Shown here: positions 53,039 through 62,207 of the stretch, piece after piece
Position numbering within the stretch: the first letter of the stretch is position 1
Layout: every line of letters starts with the position of its first letter
From: UJ101 sp047975265
GTDB taxonomy: Bacteria; Bacteroidota; Bacteroidia; Flavobacteriales; UJ101
NCBI GenBank assembly: GCA_047975265.1
Contig: JBKEDE010000042.1
Span: forward strand, 1-64,000
DNA length: 64,000 nt
Direction: 5' to 3'
Notes under the pieces: generated by a model
What the model was told of the DNA's origin: nothing
Databases searched by the model: none
The model's input: only the letters and a program-made list of their open reading frames with translations
Made by a program: the position numbers and the translations under genes

Positions 53039-54772
53039 TCACCAATTTTTGGTAAAATCTTTTCCTATGTCTTTTAATTTATTTACGACATTTTTGACTT
53101 CTGCTTCTACCGTTTGAACCGTTTTTTCAACAGTTTCAACAGCACTATCTTCCAAAAAAGGATAACGATAATCTGTTGGTGAAATAAACGTTTCTTTAAT
53201 AGTGCGAGGAGATACCCAACGCAATAAATTTTGAGCCGAACCGGCTTTATCATTTGTTCCGGAAGCACGTGCTCCTCCAAAAGGTTGTTGTCCTACAACG
53301 GCTCCGGTTGGTTTGTCGTTGATATAAAAATTACCTGCCGCATTTACTAAAGCTTTTGTAGCATAATCCGCAGCATATCGGTCTTGAGAAAAAATAGCAC
53401 CGGTTAAAGCATAAACAGATGTTTTATCAATTAAATCCAATGTTTCTTTCCAATTTTTATCTTCGTAAACATAAATGGTAATAACCGGTCCGAAAATTTC
53501 ATTTACCATAGACTCATATTGAGAATTTGTAGTTTCAATAACCGTTGGGTGGATAAAATACCCAATAGAATCATCACAAGTTCCTCCGATAATAACATTG
53601 GCATCAGTACTTTCTTTAGCACGATCTATAAAACCTTTGATTTTGTCAAATGATTCTTGACTGATGACGGCGTTGATAAAGTTTCTAAAATCTTGCGTAG
53701 TACCGACTTTAAAAGATTCTATATCTGTTTTTACAAAATCACGTACTTCTTTCCAGATACTTTTCGGGATATAGGCACGTGAAGCTGCCGAGCATTTTTG
53801 CCCTTGATATTCAAAAGCTCCACGGGAAATGGCGGTGGCTACTTGTTTTGGATTTGAAGAAGGATGAGCAAAAATAAAATCTTTCCCACCGGTTTCTCCT
53901 ACAATACGAGGGTAGGTTTTATAAATGTCGATATTATTTCCAATTTGTGTCCAGAATTTTTTAAAAACATGGGTAGATCCCGTAAAATGAATCCCTGCAA
54001 AATCAGGATGTTCAAAACATATTTTGGTAGTTTCAACAGGATCTGTTAAAATCATGTTAATCACACCGTTAGGTAATCCGGCTTCTTTAAATACTTCCAT
54101 AATAACCTGAGCAGAGTAAACTTGCTTGTCAGAAGGTTTCCAAACGACAACGTTTCCCATCATAGCCATGCATGAAGGCAAATTCCCTGCAATAGCAGTA
54201 AAATTAAACGGTGTTACAGCGTATAAAAATCCTTCTAACGGACGATATTCAACACGATTCCATATCCCCGAGGAAGAAATGGGTTGTTCGCTATAAATTT
54301 CTGTCATGTATTGTACATTAAACCGTAAGAAATCAACAAATTCACAAGCCGAATCAATTTCTGCTTGGAAAGCATTCTTACTTTGTCCAATCATGGTAGC
54401 AGCATTTATTTTTGTACGATACTGCCCGGCAATTAATTCTGCCGCTTTTAAAAAAATAGATGCACGATGTTCCCATGTCAGATTTGACCATTTTTTGCGA
54501 GCTTCTAAGGCAGTTTCAATAGCTTTTTTTACATCATCTGAATTTCCTTCATGATAAAAACCAACGGTGTGTTGGTGGTCATGAGGCGGATGAATGGAAA
54601 TTTTATTTCCACTACGCACTTCATCTGCACCAATATATTGCGGAATATCCACAACATTGTTATACATTTCTTTGTATTTAGCTTGTAGCTCTAATCGTTC
54701 AGAATTTCCCGGAGCATAACTATTTATAGGTTCGTTAACGGCTTCTGGGACGTAGTAAATTCCTTTAGGCAT
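53039..54772 (-). CDS. pruA: L-glutamate gamma-semialdehyde dehydrogenase, with extra C-terminal tail
   Basis: A 577-residue aldehyde dehydrogenase of the second step of proline breakdown (P5C to glutamate). The catalytic Cys lies in FEYQGQKCSAASRAY, the Glu in GETGGKDF, and VNEIFGPVITIYVYED and TGAVVGQQPFGGARASGTNDKAG are P5CDH signatures. Family members of this group usually end soon after YRYPFL (about residue 542). Here an amphipathic tail of about 34 residues follows (TVEKTVQTVEAEVKNVV...), with repeated heptad-like spacing. No proline dehydrogenase gene is next to it. Confidence 0.95.
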   Translation of the reverse strand: MPKGIYYVPEAVNEPINSYAPGNSERLELQAKYKEMYNNVVDIPQYIGADEVRSGNKISIHPPHDHQHTVGFYHEGNSDDVKKAIETALEARKKWSNLTWEHRASIFLKAAELIAGQYRTKINAATMIGQSKNAFQAEIDSACEFVDFLRFNVQYMTEIYSEQPISSSGIWNRVEYRPLEGFLYAVTPFNFTAIAGNLPSCMAMMGNVVVWKPSDKQVYSAQVIMEVFKEAGLPNGVINMILTDPVETTKICFEHPDFAGIHFTGSTHVFKKFWTQIGNNIDIYKTYPRIVGETGGKDFIFAHPSSNPKQVATAISRGAFEYQGQKCSAASRAYIPKSIWKEVRDFVKTDIESFKVGTTQDFRNFINAVISQESFDKIKGFIDRAKESTDANVIIGGTCDDSIGYFIHPTVIETTNSQYESMVNEIFGPVITIYVYEDKNWKETLDLIDKTSVYALTGAIFSQDRYAADYATKALVNAAGNFYINDKPTGAVVGQQPFGGARASGTNDKAGSAQNLLRWVSPRTIKETFISPTDYRYPFLEDSAVETVEKTVQTVEAEVKNVVNKLKDIGKDFTKNW

Positions 54773-54818
54773 AATGATTCTTCTTTTATTATTTTATAAA
54801 ACGAGGCTCTAATTTACA

Positions 54819-54950
54819 ATGAAAATTTTAGATAACGAAATGTATTTTGACGATTCAGGAATTAAAAACGATGGTTCGGCTGTTTTTAATTGGAATGCAG
54901 GAAGCAAGAAAAGATATTTGCAGTATAATTTAAAAATCAGTAAGACATGA
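54819..54950 (+). CDS. Small open frame (43 residues) coupled to the DUF2141 gene
   Basis: Reads MKILDNEMYFDDSGIKNDGS, then AVFNWNAGSKKRYLQYNLKI and SKT. Its stop overlaps the next start in ATGA (54947-54950), which suggests translation coupling. No signal peptide or known domain is seen; it may be a small leader gene or the remnant of a larger one. Confidence 0.35.
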   Translation: MKILDNEMYFDDSGIKNDGSAVFNWNAGSKKRYLQYNLKISKT

Positions 54951-55345
54951 AAACAATTTTTTTAATCATCAGTTTAGGATTAAGTTTTGTAACTTTAAAT
55001 GCTCAAGAAAAAGTTCAATTGGCATTAAATTTTGAAAATATAACAGAGAAAGGAAATCTTATGGTGGCTGTTTTTGATTCGGAAGAAGGATGGGAAAAGC
55101 ATCAGCCTATTGAAGCAACACAACATCTTACAGAAAAAAAATCTGAAACAGTTTATTTTAAGATTCCAAAAGGTATTTACGGGGTAGCTGCATTTATTGA
55201 TACAAACGGAAATCACTTTTACGATTTTGGCAAAGAAATTTATACTTTTTCAAATCAGTATATTCCGAGAGAAAATCCTACTCTTGAAAAATTTGCCATA
55301 AAAGTAAATCAAGATGAAGAAATTACTTTAAAAATGACGAAATAA
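54947..55345 (+). CDS. DUF2141 secreted protein
   Basis: A 132-residue protein with a signal peptide (to LNAQE, about 20) and a DUF2141 beta-sandwich: NITEKGNLMVAVFDSEEGWE, YFKIPKGIYGVAAFIDTNGNHFYDFGKEIYTFSNQY. The family is periplasmic and of unknown function. The stop overlaps the start of the next kinase gene by one base (TAATG), so the genes form an operon with the LytS/LytTR pair. Confidence 0.85.
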   Translation: MKTIFLIISLGLSFVTLNAQEKVQLALNFENITEKGNLMVAVFDSEEGWEKHQPIEATQHLTEKKSETVYFKIPKGIYGVAAFIDTNGNHFYDFGKEIYTFSNQYIPRENPTLEKFAIKVNQDEEITLKMTK

Positions 55346-56343
55346 TGAATCCGTATATCAAAAATATTTTAGTAGCTCTTTTTATTGCTTTTTTCACATC
55401 ATTAATTGTTTATTTTATTCATAATCAATATTTTAAAATAAATTATGTGCCATACGCTTTTTTTTGGTTGATAATTGCTGCATGCTTTACCATTCCATCG
55501 ATAATACTTGCAAAAGCATTGGATTTTTACTTTCCGTGGGGTCAATCTAAAAATAGACTATGGATTACTATTTTTATGAATTTGGTATTGATTACTTTTC
55601 TATCGATAATCATTTCCTATTATCAAGTTAAATGGCTTGAAAATCCTTCTATAACATGGTCTGAGTATATGGAGGACGGACGTTCGAAAATAGTTTTTTA
55701 CGGGCTTATGGCGACACTTTTTTCTTTCTTTTTCCATGCCAAAGGTTTTTACGAAGCTCTGGTAAAAAGCAATGAGCGAGAAATAATGCTTATTGAAGAA
55801 AAAAAAGAAACCGAGCTAAAGGCTTTAAAAGCTCAAATGGATCCTCATTTTTTATTTAACAATCTAAATGTTTTGTATGCCCTAATTGATGAAAATCCAC
55901 CAAAGGCACAAGAATTTGTAGCAAAACTCTCAAAAGTATATCGCTATGTATTGGAAGCCAAAGATAAAAAAACAATTTCTTTGAAAGAAGAAGTAGATTT
56001 TGCCAAACAATATTTCGGGTTATTGGAAAAACGTTTTGAAATGGCTATTCGGTTAGAAATTAAATTAGAAGATTTAAAGAAAAAAATAGTGCCGCTTACT
56101 TTACAGACTGCTTTGGAAAATGCAGTAAAGCACAATGATTTTACAGAAGAAAAGCCTTTGATAATTAAAATATTTGAGAAAAAAAATTCTCTTTTTATCG
56201 AAAATAACTGTCAAAAAAAAGAAGTGCATTATTGTGGTAAAACAGGTTTAAAAAATTTATCAAAATGCTATGAATTATTAGGCAACCTATTGGAAGTGGA
56301 ACAAACAAACGAAATATTTAGGTTGAAAGTACCTTTACTATGA
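55345..56343 (+). CDS. LytS-type sensor histidine kinase
   Basis: A 332-residue membrane kinase with four predicted membrane helices (to about residue 135), then a coiled linker and the His_kinase domain: KAQMDPHFLFNNLNVLYALI with His168, and QTALENAVKHNDF for ATP binding. The glycine-rich box is short and degenerate (GKTGLKNLSKCYELL). It pairs with the regulator 16 bases downstream and is coupled to the DUF2141 gene. Confidence 0.88.
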   Translation: MNPYIKNILVALFIAFFTSLIVYFIHNQYFKINYVPYAFFWLIIAACFTIPSIILAKALDFYFPWGQSKNRLWITIFMNLVLITFLSIIISYYQVKWLENPSITWSEYMEDGRSKIVFYGLMATLFSFFFHAKGFYEALVKSNEREIMLIEEKKETELKALKAQMDPHFLFNNLNVLYALIDENPPKAQEFVAKLSKVYRYVLEAKDKKTISLKEEVDFAKQYFGLLEKRFEMAIRLEIKLEDLKKKIVPLTLQTALENAVKHNDFTEEKPLIIKIFEKKNSLFIENNCQKKEVHYCGKTGLKNLSKCYELLGNLLEVEQTNEIFRLKVPLL

Positions 56344-56359
56344 TGTAATTTGTATTGAG

Positions 56360-57091
56360 ATGAAAACATTAATTATTGAAGATGAAAAACCCGCTGCCCG
56401 TCAACTACATAAAATGGCTCAACAGAACGGGTTGAGCGTAGTAGGAATCGTTCATTCCGTAGTAGAAGGAAAAAAATGGTTTAAAATAAATGAGCAACCG
56501 GATTTAATCATTTCGGATATTCAGTTGGGCGATGGATTAAGTTTTGATATTTATAAAGAATTTGATTTAAAAAGTTTTATTCTTTTTATTACAGCTTTTG
56601 ATCAATACACGCTAAAAGCCTTTAAATTAAATAGTATTGATTATTTATTAAAGCCTGTAACAAAGGAAGATTTTAGAAATGCTATTGAAAAGTTTAAATC
56701 ATATCAAAAGCCCTTTGGGTTTAACCAATTTGAACGATTATTCAGACAAAAAGAGGCTTATAAAGAGCGTTTTGTCGTAACGATTGGACAACAACTTAAA
56801 ATCATCAGTATTGACGATATTGATGGTTTTTCTTCTGAAAATAAAACGACGTATCTTCATACTGAAAACAGACGTTATTGGATTGAAGAATCATTGGAAG
56901 AACTGGAGAATATTGTAAACCCAACCTCTTTTTTCAGAGTCAACAGACAATTCATCATTAAAATCACATCTATTGAAAAAATCACATCCTATACTAATTC
57001 TCGATTGAAATTACAAGTAAAATCAATCGAGGAGGAAATGGTTGTGAGTAGAGAGCGAGTTAAAAATTTTAAAAACTGGATTGGAAAATAA
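56360..57091 (+). CDS. LytTR-type response regulator
   Basis: A 243-residue regulator: receiver domain with EDE at 7-9, phospho-acceptor Asp53 in LIISDIQLGDG and Lys in LLKPVT, then a LytTR domain (DIDGFSSENKTTYLHT, FFRVNRQFIIKI). It is the partner of the kinase at 55345. Targets may include the DUF2141 operon itself, which is inference. Confidence 0.92.
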   Translation: MKTLIIEDEKPAARQLHKMAQQNGLSVVGIVHSVVEGKKWFKINEQPDLIISDIQLGDGLSFDIYKEFDLKSFILFITAFDQYTLKAFKLNSIDYLLKPVTKEDFRNAIEKFKSYQKPFGFNQFERLFRQKEAYKERFVVTIGQQLKIISIDDIDGFSSENKTTYLHTENRRYWIEESLEELENIVNPTSFFRVNRQFIIKITSIEKITSYTNSRLKLQVKSIEEEMVVSRERVKNFKNWIGK

Positions 57092-57102
57092 AACAGGTAA
57101 AA

Positions 57103-58347
57103 CTATTCTCTTGAAAAAATACGACTTATACCAATCAATAAATCATAACGTTGCCCCCAAGGACGATAGTATAAAAGTGTGTGGTATAAATTGGTTGTTT
57201 GCCAGTAATTTCCTTCGGGTTCTTCGTTAATAATTTCATACGTTTCTTTTTTAGTAAAGGTATATTGATAGTTATATGTTCCCTGTTTTAAAAGCATATT
57301 TAATTTGTAATAACGGTTTACTTCATCAAAAACCATTTTATTTTGCTTGGATAATTGCCAATCATTAAATGCTCCAGTTACATAAATATCAACCTCTTTT
57401 TTAGGGTTAAAAAATTCCAATGCAAAATGAACATCGATATAATCAGCTTGTGTATCAATATTATCTTCAGCCATTTGATCTACAGTTCTGATATAGTAAC
57501 CGCCTTCATAATCAGGCTCATTAATATATCCGGTATGAGTACGAGGCTGGTCAATCATTAAATAATGATGGTAAATGCTGTCATGCTCAATATTGTTGGT
57601 GGTCAGAGCCTTAGCATCTCGTTTTTTAGTGTCTAACCATCGGTATTCATTTCCTGCCCAAAAAGTGTAGTCAATGGAATTAAACGTTAGTTTTTGGTTG
57701 TTTACAAAATCAGGATTTAGATTATACAAAGCATCGTTCCAGTTGTTATTTTTAATAACCATTGCCCAGACATCTTGAATATTACGAGTCAAATCATACC
57801 GTTGTGAATTAAAAACAGCATCAAAAGAAATCGTTTGAGTTTCATTGGCTTTTGTTCTTCCTTGCGAAATGACAGACTGAATTCCTACACCGGATTCGTA
57901 AACGGCAAACCGCTTGGTTATAATGGGTTTTTTAGGATTTGTTTGATAAATTTTAATGACATAATTTCCTGAAAGTCTTATATTTATTTTATTATTAGGA
58001 AAAGCCAACCGATAATGTGTATATTTCAATGATGTATTAAAGGATTGTTTGTAATCAGAAATAAAATCTTGTTTAAATCCTACCATATAATCTGTACGAA
58101 AGGCACTGGTGGGTTTCCAATCGTGAGTATAACGTTCAATTGTGTAATTATAGCGTTTGTAAGTTCCATCCAAATCGTCAAATTTTAAAATGAGTTGTTC
58201 CCCTAATTGAATAATGGGTGTATTATCATTGGTTTTAGGATTGAATAACACAACTCCACCAATATTTTTGGGAGGCACAACCGGCTTAAACGTTTGTGAA
58301 AATAGAAATGAAGTAAAAAACAGTAAAAAAAAATTAAATTTTATCAT
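57103..58347 (-). CDS. T9SS plug-type protein (DUF5103)
   Basis: A 414-residue secreted protein from the ATG at 58347 (MIKFNFFLLFFTSFLFSQ signal peptide); a longer open frame to 58440 adds unlikely residues that overlap rlmB. The DUF5103 N-terminal domain (YNYTIERYTHDWKPTSAFRT, RLSGNYVIKIY) and the C-terminal FNDWQLSKQNKMVFDE-type region are present. In type IX secretion a protein of this kind (PlugA) closes the SprA translocon. The window also encodes a T9SS cargo at 8894. Confidence 0.85.
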   Translation of the reverse strand: MIKFNFFLLFFTSFLFSQTFKPVVPPKNIGGVVLFNPKTNDNTPIIQLGEQLILKFDDLDGTYKRYNYTIERYTHDWKPTSAFRTDYMVGFKQDFISDYKQSFNTSLKYTHYRLAFPNNKINIRLSGNYVIKIYQTNPKKPIITKRFAVYESGVGIQSVISQGRTKANETQTISFDAVFNSQRYDLTRNIQDVWAMVIKNNNWNDALYNLNPDFVNNQKLTFNSIDYTFWAGNEYRWLDTKKRDAKALTTNNIEHDSIYHHYLMIDQPRTHTGYINEPDYEGGYYIRTVDQMAEDNIDTQADYIDVHFALEFFNPKKEVDIYVTGAFNDWQLSKQNKMVFDEVNRYYKLNMLLKQGTYNYQYTFTKKETYEIINEEPEGNYWQTTNLYHTLLYYRPWGQRYDLLIGISRIFSRE

Positions 58348-58381
58348 TATGATTGCAAAAATTAAATAATATTCGTTATAA

Positions 58382-59119
58382 TCATCCCATACGCTGTCGT
58401 ACACATTCGTATAAAAAAGCCCCACACGCCACCGAAACATTTAAAGAACCTGTTTTGCCATACATGGGTAATTTAGCTGTTTTTTGGGCGGTTTTTATGT
58501 ATGATAAAGATACACCGTTCTCTTCACTTCCCATAACAAATGCTGTTGGAAGTTTAAAATCTAAATCATACAGCATATGATTGGTTTTCTCGGAAGCAGC
58601 AACTACTTGTATTCCATAATCTTGAATGTATTCTATCACAATTTTTAAATCGGATTCTTTACAAATAGGAATGTTGTAAATCGCTCCGGTAGAGGTTTTA
58701 ATAGCATCCGCATTAATAGGTGCGGTGTTTTTTTTAGGAATGATAATAGCATCCACTCCGGTACACTCTGCTGTTCGAACAATCGCACCAAAGTTTCGAG
58801 CGTCAGTTATTCGATCTAAAATAAGCAAAAGAGGTATTCTACCTTCTTCATACAATTTTGGTAAAATATCTTCTATTTTATGAAAATCAATAGGAGAAAT
58901 AAAAGCAACAATACCTTGATGGTTTTTTCTGGTAAAGCGATTTAAACGTTCGACAGGCACTTGTTTTGAACTAAGATTGTATTTTTTTATTAAACCTTTC
59001 AGTTCTGCATAAATCTCACCTTTCAATCCGGTTTGGATAAATAAGCTGTCTATTGTTTTTCCACTGTTGATGGCTTCAATTACCGGACGTAGTCCAAAAA
59101 CCATATTATCTTGTTGCAT
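58382..59119 (-). CDS. rlmB: 23S rRNA (guanosine-2'-O-)-methyltransferase RlmB-type
   Basis: A 245-residue SPOUT methylase with the N-terminal substrate domain (VFGLRPVIEAINSGKTIDSLFIQ, VERLNRFTRKNHQGIVAFI) and the knotted domain with LDRITDARNFGAIVRTAECTG, FVMGSEENGVS and LPMYGKTGSLNVSVACGAFLYE. The ATG at 59119 is chosen, giving six residues before the FGLRPV block; one at 59137 is also possible. It methylates G2251 of 23S rRNA in E. coli. Confidence 0.9.
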   Translation of the reverse strand: MQQDNMVFGLRPVIEAINSGKTIDSLFIQTGLKGEIYAELKGLIKKYNLSSKQVPVERLNRFTRKNHQGIVAFISPIDFHKIEDILPKLYEEGRIPLLLILDRITDARNFGAIVRTAECTGVDAIIIPKKNTAPINADAIKTSTGAIYNIPICKESDLKIVIEYIQDYGIQVVAASEKTNHMLYDLDFKLPTAFVMGSEENGVSLSYIKTAQKTAKLPMYGKTGSLNVSVACGAFLYECVRQRMG

Positions 59120-59171
59120 AATTCTGCTTTTAATCATAACAAAATTAGTTTTTTGAAACGATTTTTTAAAA

Positions 59172-60614
59172 TTATCTGAATTTAAAATCCATTAATTTGA
59201 ATATATAAACACTTCCGATGAAAAGAAAAGAAAAACTACTGCATTTTACTAATAAATTGAGTAAAGATGTTTCCATTTGAGGGATGCTGTAAGCAATTAA
59301 AAAAGCGATTAATCCTAAAACTCCAATTTTTATTGTTTCGATGGAAAAAGGAAGAATTTTATATTTGGTATAAATAAAACCCATTTTTATAATATTAAAT
59401 AAAACAAGAGCAATCAAAGAAGCAACGGCAGGTCCGGTAATTCCTGTTTTTTTAATTTCCAAAAAATAAAAATTCAATGAAATATTTAAAACGGCTAAAA
59501 TTAAAACGGCTATAATATTAAACTTGTAATATTTGGAATAGGCAATAATTTGATCATTAAAACCACAAGAAATACTAATCCAGCTTCCTAAACTTACCAA
59601 ATAAACAACATTGTAACCCGCTTTTAAACTATCTCCTTGCGGAATAAGGTCAAATAAATCTTGTATTCCTAAAACAATTCCGCCAAAAAACAACAACCCG
59701 AAAGCAAAGAGAAATAAAGAGGTTTTTTTATATAAACTCTCTAATAAATCAAGCTGATTTTTGGTTAAGAAAGAAGTGATTTTAGGTGATGAAATACTGT
59801 AAACAGCCATAAAAGGAATGGTGATGATGGTTCCAAAAGAAAAACATATAGAATAAATACTGTTATCTTTAAATTCTAAAATAGAAGGAATCATCAGAGT
59901 ATCAATTTTGAATGTTAGTAAACTTCCAAAAGAGGCAAGAAATGTAAAAAACCCAAAGTTCAACATGGATTTCAGCGTTGTTTTATCCCATGATTTTGGA
60001 AAAATTTGAATTTTTGATTTTTCAAATTTCTGAAGATATAAGAGGAGTAAAAGGACAATCACACCATAACCTATAATAAAAAAAAGGAGCATTTGTTTTT
60101 TATCCATAAGAATAAAATAGCCGCCCAGTAAAAAAGAAACAATGATATTTATACGAGGTAAAAACCGTTCAAAAATAGAGGGTACAGCTACGGAGTTATA
60201 ATTAGAAATATATTTTACTAAAAGTTGGCTGTAACCCAAAAACAATCCTAAAAACAGGCTGTAAAAAGCATACTCGGTAAATTCTTTGTTTTTGATAATG
60301 TTCCAATCAAGAATATATTTTTGATTTAATAAAAAGAAGATTAGAAAAACACAAAAAATAGTACTGGTAATGAAGAATCCAATCCCCAACAGCCCTTTTT
60401 TCTGCTTAAAAAGAGGGAAAAATTTTACCATCATAATGGCACTTCCAAAAAGAAATAATTGAGCAAAAAATTCACCTGCAGTTAAAACAGAACGTAAAAT
60501 ACCATGTATTTCCAAATTTTCCGGATACAAAAATAATGAGGCTATAATACTCAAAAAAGTACCCAAATAACTCATAATGGAAAAACCCAAAGATTGTTTG
60601 GCAATCGTATTCAT
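59172..60614 (-). CDS. Polysaccharide flippase (MOP/Wzx family)
   Basis: A 480-residue membrane protein with about 14 predicted helices and little else, of the Wzx/MurJ-like MOP exporter superfamily. The early helix (MSYLGTFLSIIASLFLYPENLE), the pattern MLNFGFFTFLASFGSLLTFKIDTLMI and the late ISLNFYFLEIKKTGITGPAVASLIALVLFN fit that family. It likely flips a lipid-linked glycan across the inner membrane. It diverges from the glycosyltransferase gene, which supports a surface-glycan role. Confidence 0.85.
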   Translation of the reverse strand: MNTIAKQSLGFSIMSYLGTFLSIIASLFLYPENLEIHGILRSVLTAGEFFAQLFLFGSAIMMVKFFPLFKQKKGLLGIGFFITSTIFCVFLIFFLLNQKYILDWNIIKNKEFTEYAFYSLFLGLFLGYSQLLVKYISNYNSVAVPSIFERFLPRINIIVSFLLGGYFILMDKKQMLLFFIIGYGVIVLLLLLYLQKFEKSKIQIFPKSWDKTTLKSMLNFGFFTFLASFGSLLTFKIDTLMIPSILEFKDNSIYSICFSFGTIITIPFMAVYSISSPKITSFLTKNQLDLLESLYKKTSLFLFAFGLLFFGGIVLGIQDLFDLIPQGDSLKAGYNVVYLVSLGSWISISCGFNDQIIAYSKYYKFNIIAVLILAVLNISLNFYFLEIKKTGITGPAVASLIALVLFNIIKMGFIYTKYKILPFSIETIKIGVLGLIAFLIAYSIPQMETSLLNLLVKCSSFSFLFIGSVYIFKLMDFKFR

Positions 60615-60634
60615 ATATCACAACAAGTGTAAGA

Positions 60635-60661
60635 CAAATTTAGGATATTTGATTAATTTTG
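60635..60661. promoter_or_regulatory. Divergent -7 boxes between the flippase and glycosyltransferase genes
   Basis: On the minus strand TAAATTTG (60635-60642) precedes the flippase start by 20 bases. On the plus strand TAATTTTG (60654-60661) precedes the glycosyltransferase start by 18 bases. Both fit TANNTTTG. Confidence 0.6.
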
Positions 60662-60679
60662 AGGAATTAAATTAGATTT

Positions 60680-61858
60680 ATGAAAATTTTAATGGTTTTA
60701 GAAAGAGAATTTCCTGAAGACGAACGAGTTGAAAAAGAGGCTCTATCTCTAATAAAAGCAGGATATGAAGTTCATTTAGCTTGTTATACACTTCAAAATC
60801 GTGCTTCCATAGAAAATTATAAAGGAATCCAAATTCATCGAAAACCTATTTCTAAATTTTTATTAAAAAAAGCGAGTGTAGCAGCATTAAAATTGCCTTT
60901 TTATTTCAAGTTTTGGAAAAATTTTGTACAAAAAATTGTAAATGAAAAAAAGTTTGATGTGATTCATATTCATGATTTGCCTTTGGCAAAAATAGGGTAT
61001 GAAACAGCTAAAAAAAATAATTTAAAACTAATTTTAGATTTTCATGAAAATTGGGCGGGGCTTCTTTCCGTATCCGCACATACCAAAACTTTATTAGGAA
61101 AAGTTTTAAGTTCCAATACACAATGGGAGAATTATGAAACAGCGTATTGCAAATTAGCAGACCAAATTTTGGTAGTCGTTGATGAAGCAAAAGACCGATT
61201 GGTTGAAAAAGGAATTGAAAAGAAAAAAATAAAGGTTGTTTCCAATACGATTTTGCTTCCTTTAAATATTAAAAATAAAGAAAAATATGATGTCTATACG
61301 TTTGTTTACGCCGGAGGAATAACGTATCACCGAGGGCTTCAATATGTTTTGGACGGATTAGCTCTTGTAAATCAAACATTTTCAGATTGGCAGTTGATAT
61401 TAGTAGGTTCCGGGCGTTATGTTAAAAATTTAAAAAATCAAGTCAAAAAATTAAAATTGGAAAATCAAGTTTATTTTTTAGAGCATCAACCGTATTATAA
61501 AATGATGGAATACATAGCCGGAGCAGATTGTGGACTAATTCCACACATTAAATCTTCACATACCGATCACACCATTCCCAATAAACTTTTTCAGTATATG
61601 TATTTAAAAAAGCCGGTATTGGTTTCCAATTGTAAACCTCTTGAACGCATTGTGAAAGAATGTAATAATGGATTTGTTTACAAATACAATCAGCCTAATC
61701 AGTTTAGTGAAAAAGCTTTGAAATTAATTCACGGCAAATATGATAATTTTGAAGAAAATGGTTACCAAGCTGTTCTTAAAAAGTATCATTGGGCAAAAGA
61801 AGAAGAAAAACTTAAAAAAAGTTATACGGATTTAAATTTAAAAGAATTATCTTATTGA
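60680..61858 (+). CDS. Family 4-type glycosyltransferase
   Basis: A 392-residue GT-B fold enzyme. N-terminal: MVLEREFPEDERVEKEALSL, DVIHIHDLPLAKIGYETAKK. The C-terminal nucleotide-sugar domain has FVYAGGITYHRGLQYVLDGLAL, the region MEYIAGADCGLIPH, and HTIPNKLFQYMYLKKPVLVSNCKP with the E/D-x7-E-like site. It transfers a sugar from a nucleotide donor, probably in LPS or capsule synthesis. The acceptor is unknown. An IS remnant follows. Confidence 0.9.
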   Translation: MKILMVLEREFPEDERVEKEALSLIKAGYEVHLACYTLQNRASIENYKGIQIHRKPISKFLLKKASVAALKLPFYFKFWKNFVQKIVNEKKFDVIHIHDLPLAKIGYETAKKNNLKLILDFHENWAGLLSVSAHTKTLLGKVLSSNTQWENYETAYCKLADQILVVVDEAKDRLVEKGIEKKKIKVVSNTILLPLNIKNKEKYDVYTFVYAGGITYHRGLQYVLDGLALVNQTFSDWQLILVGSGRYVKNLKNQVKKLKLENQVYFLEHQPYYKMMEYIAGADCGLIPHIKSSHTDHTIPNKLFQYMYLKKPVLVSNCKPLERIVKECNNGFVYKYNQPNQFSEKALKLIHGKYDNFEENGYQAVLKKYHWAKEEEKLKKSYTDLNLKELSY

Positions 61859-61905
61859 TCGTCGAGAAATTTTGAGCTACATGTCCGTCTCGCTTTCGGC
61901 TCTTA

Positions 61906-62034
61906 TCATCTACTTTTACTTGACCTAAAGATAACTGCTGCGATAGTCAAGAAGATAATATCTTGAAGATCATGACCTTTTGTTCGTTCAACACGAGTAT
62001 CTTCCAAAGATGAAAAGTGTTCAATTGGACTCAT
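61906..62034 (-). mobile_element. Remnant of an ISAs1-family transposase gene
   Basis: On the minus strand the frame reads MSPIEHFSSLEDTRVERTKG, then HDLQDIIFLTIAAVIF, the conserved start of ISAs1 transposases (usual form F..L.D.R..R.K.H.L.DI.....A.....). It stops after 42 residues where about 370 are expected, so only the 5' end remains. No inverted ends are recognisable. The rest of the 349-base gap 61859-62207 holds no other gene. Confidence 0.75.
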
Positions 62035-62168
62035 ATTAGTTTTTATTTCAAAGAGAGACCTTTTTAAACTTATATACAAGCCTAGTTATAAACAATGAGT
62101 GTAAATAATTTAGATGCGTTTGCCCTGATATTACACGCAAAAAATTACGTGAAATGTATGAAAAAATG

Positions 62169-62176
62169 TAATTTTG
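62169..62176 (+). promoter_or_regulatory. -7 box of accD
   Basis: TAATTTTG matches TANNTTTG, 31 bases before the ATG at 62208; it argues against the open frame starting at 62095 being a gene. Confidence 0.5.
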
Positions 62177-62207
62177 TCTTTACAACTCATTCAAAAGAAC
62201 AAATAAA

